Shown: positions 12,738-15,862 of the stretch, one piece after another
Numbering within the stretch: position 1 is the stretch's first letter
Layout: each line of letters starts with the position of its first letter
Assembly: GCA_964472565.1 (NCBI GenBank)
Contig: CAYYNB010000146.1
Location: 1-15,862, forward strand
Length of the DNA: 15,862 nucleotides
Source of the DNA: DATAMF01 sp964472565
Lineage (GTDB): Bacteria > Chloroflexota > Anaerolineae > Aggregatilineales > Aggregatilineaceae
Reading direction: 5' to 3'
Translations under genes and position numbers: made by a program
Notes under the pieces: generated by a model
The model's input: the letters and a program-made list of their open reading frames with translations, nothing else
The model's database searches: none
Told to the model about the DNA's origin: nothing

Positions 12738-14219
12738 ATGAACGCCTTGCAAACTCGTCTGCTCGCTTCGTATGTCGCTGTGATTCTGATCACACTGACA
12801 CTGATCGGGATCACGCTGCTGCTGTTTCTGTGGACGAGTCCGCTACCCACCGATGATATTGTCAATAATCTGGCGGCGACTCTGCTGGAACTGCGCGTGG
12901 TGGATGTGGCGCACGACAGCGGCGAAAACCCGCTCGAAGCCAGTATCCTCACGTACCTGGAAACCGAAACCGACGGGCAGAATCTCCGCGTGATGGTGGT
13001 GCGGAGCAGCGGCGAAGTGATGTTCGATTCGGCGGGTGACTTCAGTTTCGGCATGGTGGCCGAACCGATTGATGTGTCGTCGATCCCCGCGCCGGGGCGC
13101 GCCCGTTTGACCACCGTGACCACCGGGCGTTTTCGTAATCCTGACGATACGGAATGGGTGTATGTGGCGCTTCCGATTCGCCCCCTGACCCAACAGGGGA
13201 TCAATCTGGTGGTAGCCCAGCCCGCGCCCCGAACGACGCTGCGTGAGGTGTTCCGGCTGTTTGGCGCTAACTTCCTGCTGCCGCTGCTGCGCGCCGGGGT
13301 TATTGGGATTCTGGTGGCGTTTGTGCTCTCGTTTCTGGTGTCGCGGTCAGTGGCGCGCCCGCTGCGCCAGATCAGCCATGCCGCCCACCAGATTGCCGAC
13401 GGTGATTTTAACCAGCGGGTGCCCGTCGAAGGGCCGCAGGAAGTCCGCACGCTGGCCTCATCCTTTAATGAGATGGTGGATCGGGTCGCTGTCACGCAGG
13501 CGGCCCAGCGTGATTTTCTGGCGAATGTCTCCCACGATCTGCGCACCCCCTTAACCAGTATCCAGGGTTTTTCGCAGGCGATTCTGGATGGGGTGACGTC
13601 TGATCCTGCTACGGCGCAGCATGCCGCCCAGATCATCAATGATGAGGCGGCGCGGATGCATCGTATGGTGGAAGAACTGCTCGAACTGGCCCGGCTGGAA
13701 GCAGGGCGTGTGAATTTGCGGCGGCATGCGGTGCGCCCGTCCGATCTGCTGCGTGGGGTGGCTGACAGTATCTCGGTTAAGGCGCATGAAAAAAGTGTCC
13801 AGCTTCATGTTCAGCTACCGCCCGACCTGCCGCGCATTTCGGGGGATGCGGACCGGCTGGCGCAGGTTTTCCTGAATCTGCTCGATAACGCCATCCGCCA
13901 TACGCCATCCGGCGGGCAGGTGGGTCTGCTGGCCGCTGCCCAGCCGCAGTGGATCGTGGTGCAGGTGCGTGATACGGGGGAGGGCATTCCCGCCGCCGAT
14001 CTGCCGCGCATTTTTGAGCGCTTCTATCAGGTGGACAAAAGCCGCCAGCGGGATCGCGGGGGCAGTATGGGGCTGGGGCTGGCGATTACGAAGCAGATCG
14101 TTGAAGCGCACAACGGGCGGATTCAGGCCGACAGCGTGATCGGGCAGGGGACCACGTTCACGATCTGGCTGCCCATGCCCGCGCCCGATATGTCCACCGT
14201 CAGCGCGCGCCGCATATAA
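12738..14219 (+). CDS. Membrane sensor histidine kinase
   Basis: A 493-residue sensor kinase. Transmembrane segment 1 (about 8-32) is followed by an extracytoplasmic sensor region (about 33-175) without recognised motifs, then transmembrane segment 2 (about 182-204). A HAMP linker (about 205-257) has RPLRQIS and ADGDFNQRVPV. The HisKA domain has FLANVSHDLRTPL with phosphoacceptor H266. The ATPase domain has the N box N380-LLDN, G1 DTGEGIP (412-418), F box FERFYQ and G2 GLGLAI (445-450). All catalytic elements are intact, so it should phosphorylate D54 of the regulator encoded just upstream. The domain order is that of PhoR/ResE-like kinases but without a PAS domain, so the signal is presumably read by the extracytoplasmic loop. 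No terminator is seen after it. Confidence 0.94.
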   Translation: MNALQTRLLASYVAVILITLTLIGITLLLFLWTSPLPTDDIVNNLAATLLELRVVDVAHDSGENPLEASILTYLETETDGQNLRVMVVRSSGEVMFDSAGDFSFGMVAEPIDVSSIPAPGRARLTTVTTGRFRNPDDTEWVYVALPIRPLTQQGINLVVAQPAPRTTLREVFRLFGANFLLPLLRAGVIGILVAFVLSFLVSRSVARPLRQISHAAHQIADGDFNQRVPVEGPQEVRTLASSFNEMVDRVAVTQAAQRDFLANVSHDLRTPLTSIQGFSQAILDGVTSDPATAQHAAQIINDEAARMHRMVEELLELARLEAGRVNLRRHAVRPSDLLRGVADSISVKAHEKSVQLHVQLPPDLPRISGDADRLAQVFLNLLDNAIRHTPSGGQVGLLAAAQPQWIVVQVRDTGEGIPAADLPRIFERFYQVDKSRQRDRGGSMGLGLAITKQIVEAHNGRIQADSVIGQGTTFTIWLPMPAPDMSTVSARRI

Positions 14220-14230
14220 ATCAACATCCG

Positions 14231-14256
14231 AGTTAGCCATTCAAGTTAGTCATTCA
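14231..14256 (+). repeat. 13-bp tandem duplication upstream of the AlkD-like gene
   Basis: AGTTAGCCATTCA and AGTTAGTCATTCA are directly adjacent and differ at one base. They end 5 bp before the -35 of the next promoter, so they may be a regulator-binding site; a simple slippage duplication is the other reading. Confidence 0.5.
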
Positions 14257-14261
14257 CGACC

Positions 14262-14290
14262 ATGACAAAATCGCACATCTGTGCTATTCT
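14262..14290 (+). promoter_or_regulatory. Extended -10 promoter of the AlkD-like gene
   Basis: ATGACA (14262-14267, 5/6), a 17-bp spacer and TATTCT (14285-14290, 4/6) with TGC immediately before it. Transcription would start near 14297, giving a leader of about 35 bases. Confidence 0.6.
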
Positions 14291-14331
14291 GTCTGTAGGG
14301 CTTTTGTTGGTTCCCGGTGGAGGAGTGTACG

Positions 14332-15195
14332 ATGGCTGTTGATGTAACCGCCGCTGTTCAGCAGTTGCTCGCTGCTTATGATCCCGCTGCACCCCGGCCA
14401 ACGGCCGCCCAACTCCGCGAACTCTGGCTCCAGTTCGAGCCGAAAAGCGTCGGCGGCATCAAGGCTGAACAGCGCGAACTTCAGGAGACCGTCGGCACAC
14501 CGATCCCGGCGCTGCAAGGGATCGGCAAAGTGATCGGTAAAACGGCGCGTCAGCGGGTGCCGGACTTTATCCCACTGGCGCGGGTGCTGTGGGATGCGTT
14601 TGGCCGCGAGGGGCGCGTGGTCGCGCTGCTGATCCTGGGACCGATGGAACTCACCGCGCCGGATACCATCATCCCGCTGCTGCACGAACTTTGCCGGGGC
14701 TGTTTGACGTGGGAAGATGCAGATCGTTTGGCGATTGATGCGCTGGAACCTATCGTGCGCAAACAGCCGGACCAGTGGCTGCCCGTGATCGAACCCTGGC
14801 TGGCCGACGATAACAAGTGGGTGCGCCGGGCAGGGGTCACGGCCATTGGGCGGCTGCCGATGAAACACGCTGCGTATACGTCCCGCTGTGTGGCTTTAAC
14901 CGAACGCCTGCTGCTGGATGACGATCAGGATGTCAAACGCGCGGTGAGTTTCGCGTTTCGGATTGCGGCACGGGGAGAAGTCGGCCCGGTGCTCGATTTT
15001 CTTGCGGCACACGTTCCGCCGGAGAATGCCGCCGCAACCTGGGTGCTGTGTGATGTGATCCGCAGTATGGCGCAAGCGCTGCTCCCGCAGTTTGTGCCGC
15101 TGCTGCCGCGTTACCAGCAGTGGGCCGCCGATCCGTCGCTCAGCGCTAAAGATCGTCGTTCGGTGGAAAGCGCTGTGTGCGTTTTGCAGGGCTGA
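14332..15195 (+). CDS. AlkD-like DNA alkylation repair protein (HEAT-repeat glycosylase)
   Basis: A 287-residue all-helical HEAT-like protein. It matches the DNA alkylation repair family that includes AlkD, which removes positively charged alkylated bases such as 3-methyladenine and 7-methylguanine by base excision. The signature WEDADRLA contains W127 and D131, with the W-x3-D spacing of the AlkD catalytic pair (W109/D113 in the Bacillus cereus enzyme, from memory). It is followed by WLADDNKWVRRAGVTAIGR, the DNA-backbone-binding helix with paired arginines. Helical repeats continue to the C-terminus. ATG 14332 is chosen because GGAGGAG lies 7 bases upstream; a GTG five codons earlier overlaps that site. 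The last 50 bp overlap the convergent phosphatidyltransferase gene. It has its own promoter. Confidence 0.82.
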   Translation: MAVDVTAAVQQLLAAYDPAAPRPTAAQLRELWLQFEPKSVGGIKAEQRELQETVGTPIPALQGIGKVIGKTARQRVPDFIPLARVLWDAFGREGRVVALLILGPMELTAPDTIIPLLHELCRGCLTWEDADRLAIDALEPIVRKQPDQWLPVIEPWLADDNKWVRRAGVTAIGRLPMKHAAYTSRCVALTERLLLDDDQDVKRAVSFAFRIAARGEVGPVLDFLAAHVPPENAAATWVLCDVIRSMAQALLPQFVPLLPRYQQWAADPSLSAKDRRSVESAVCVLQG

Positions 15196-15760
15196 ATATT
15201 TGTAAGCAGGAGGTCACGTTTTCATCGGTCTGCTCTTTTTGAGTGAAGTAGATCAGCATGGCTTCCAGGTGATAAATCACACCCGCCCCGGCGGTCAGAT
15301 AGCCCAGGAGCGGGTAGAACCGATCCAGCAGCATGGTGAGCATCAGAAGCAGCACCAGCGCGGATGCCAGCTTGCCGCTGTAGAGGTGTATCGCGGCCAT
15401 CGTGTGCAGGTAGTAGTAAGCCGTGCCGTACATGAAGATCGAGGTCAGCGTGGGGATAATAAACAGGTGCGGGTAGATGGGAAAAATCTCGGTGAACTCA
15501 TCCCAGGCAAGCCAGATAAAGAGTCCGATGCTCGGCAGCCAGATCATGAGATCGATGATCGTATCCAGCCGCCGCCCCAAATCCGATTCGATGTGCAGCC
15601 GCCGCGCGACAAAACCATCTACTGCGTCCAGAAATAACTGCACGGCAAACAAGCCGACGAATATTTCCGGTTGTTTGAGCAGCCCGGCTGTCACAAGCAA
15701 GGGCAGAAAACCCAGCCGCGAAAACGAAATGATGTTGGCTAACTGCTGCCGTAATTTCAT
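15146..15760 (-). CDS. CDP-alcohol phosphatidyltransferase family membrane protein
   Basis: A 204-residue integral membrane protein. The complete family signature D-x2-DG-x2-AR-x8-G-x3-D-x3-D is present in two pieces, LDAVDGFVARR and SDLGRRLDTIID, in the first half, so the dimetal site and catalytic aspartate are intact. Roughly five to six hydrophobic helices follow the usual layout. The enzyme would transfer a phosphatidyl group from CDP-diacylglycerol to an alcohol (glycerol phosphate, inositol phosphate or another acceptor), acting in membrane lipid synthesis; the acceptor cannot be read from the sequence. The start has AAGGGA 8 bases upstream. After about residue 175 the tail becomes polar; the last 16 residues overlap the AlkD-like gene and are probably not conserved. 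Its ATG overlaps the TGA of a possible upstream gene. Confidence 0.9.
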   Translation of the reverse strand: MKLRQQLANIISFSRLGFLPLLVTAGLLKQPEIFVGLFAVQLFLDAVDGFVARRLHIESDLGRRLDTIIDLMIWLPSIGLFIWLAWDEFTEIFPIYPHLFIIPTLTSIFMYGTAYYYLHTMAAIHLYSGKLASALVLLLMLTMLLDRFYPLLGYLTAGAGVIYHLEAMLIYFTQKEQTDENVTSCLQIFSPAKRTQRFPPNDDL

Positions 15761-15862
15761 CGCTGTTTTCCCTTTTCGCGACGCGAAATGCCCTTTCGCG
15801 TCGCGAAAATATCGACTTCTCGGACATTTTCTCCCTCAGTATCCCCGAAGCGGCGATCAAAG
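15757..15862 (-). CDS. Possible C-terminus of a gene cut by the window edge
   Basis: A frame open from the right edge (34 codons) ends in a TGA that overlaps the phosphatidyltransferase ATG as ATGA, the coupling style used elsewhere in this window. The translated tail is very basic (RKGISRREKGKQR) because it crosses the twin palindromes. With so short a piece, no product can be named; the open frame could be chance. Confidence 0.35.
   Translation of the reverse strand, partial: FDRRFGDTEGENVREVDIFATRKGISRREKGKQR
15773..15809. repeat. Twin TTTCGCG(A/T)CGCGAAA palindromes forming a 16-bp inverted repeat
   Basis: TTTTCGCGACGCGAAA (15773-15788) and TTTCGCGTCGCGAAAA (15794-15809) are exact reverse complements around a 5-base loop. 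Each arm is itself a 15-bp palindrome with one central base (TTTCGCG, A or T, CGCGAAA), and their centres are 20 bp apart, two helical turns. It lies 13 bp upstream of the phosphatidyltransferase start. It may be a double operator, a hairpin, or a copy of a dispersed palindromic repeat. Confidence 0.75.

Noticed and set aside
12710..13639. 309-residue open frame on the minus strand opposite the histidine kinase
   Set aside because: It is rich in S, R and T, matches no family I know, and covers a complete kinase gene on the other strand.
11983..14219. Identification of the two-component pair as WalRK or PhoBR
   Set aside because: The kinase lacks a PAS domain, the MBL partner is of the PhnP type, and no phosphate or cell-wall genes are nearby.
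15498..15860. 120-residue minus-strand frame starting near the right edge, with GGGAG before an ATG at 15827
   Set aside because: Most of it runs out of frame through the phosphatidyltransferase gene, and the start portion only translates the twin palindromes into an Arg/Lys/Glu-rich stretch.
1..15862. tRNA, rRNA, CRISPR array, insertion sequence, toxin-antitoxin or defence cluster
   Set aside because: I looked for cloverleaf-like segments, spaced repeats, transposase motifs and paired small genes and found none; the methyltransferase has no restriction partner here.

Overview
The window reads as an ordinary, tightly packed bacterial chromosome segment. No stretch longer than about 165 bases lacks a gene. 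I saw no rRNA, tRNA, CRISPR array, insertion sequence or prophage gene. Moderately high GC, gluzincin proteases with InhA-like C-terminal domains, Gly-rich lipoproteins, a stand-alone GAF protein and an AlkD-like repair protein suggest a Chloroflexota (Anaerolineae-like) genome. That placement is inferred from protein style, not from a marker gene.

Layout. (1) 65-1810, plus: an extended -10 promoter drives a CcrM-type orphan DNA methyltransferase that overlaps a GAF-domain gene by ATGA. (2) 4451-1764, minus: threonine synthase, a double-GNAT acetyltransferase and a Fur-family regulator form a probable operon; the fur 3' end overlaps the GAF 3' end by 47 bp. (3) 4615-8490, plus: two paralogous secreted metalloproteases in tandem, separated by a perfect hairpin. 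(4) 8502-8720, minus: a YtxH-like small membrane protein, divergent from an M24 aminopeptidase (8835-9926, plus) that ends in a strong intrinsic terminator. (5) 10991-10005, minus: two paralogous lipoproteins. (6) 11117-14219, plus: a PhnP-like metallo-beta-lactamase-fold protein, an OmpR/PhoB-type response regulator and a membrane histidine kinase. Between the regulator and kinase lie three TTACA repeats at exactly 11-bp spacing. (7) 14332-15195, plus: an AlkD-like DNA glycosylase, overlapping tail to tail by 50 bp with a CDP-alcohol phosphatidyltransferase (15760-15146, minus). Upstream of the latter are a striking double palindrome and the possible end of another gene.

The parts most worth a second look are the CcrM-like methyltransferase outside Alphaproteobacteria (with three GANTC sites in one promoter region), the 11-bp-phased repeats beside the two-component genes, the lipoprotein pair with a shared ADWLW motif, and the twin palindromes near the right edge. 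I did not find a clearly novel multi-gene defence or biosynthetic system.
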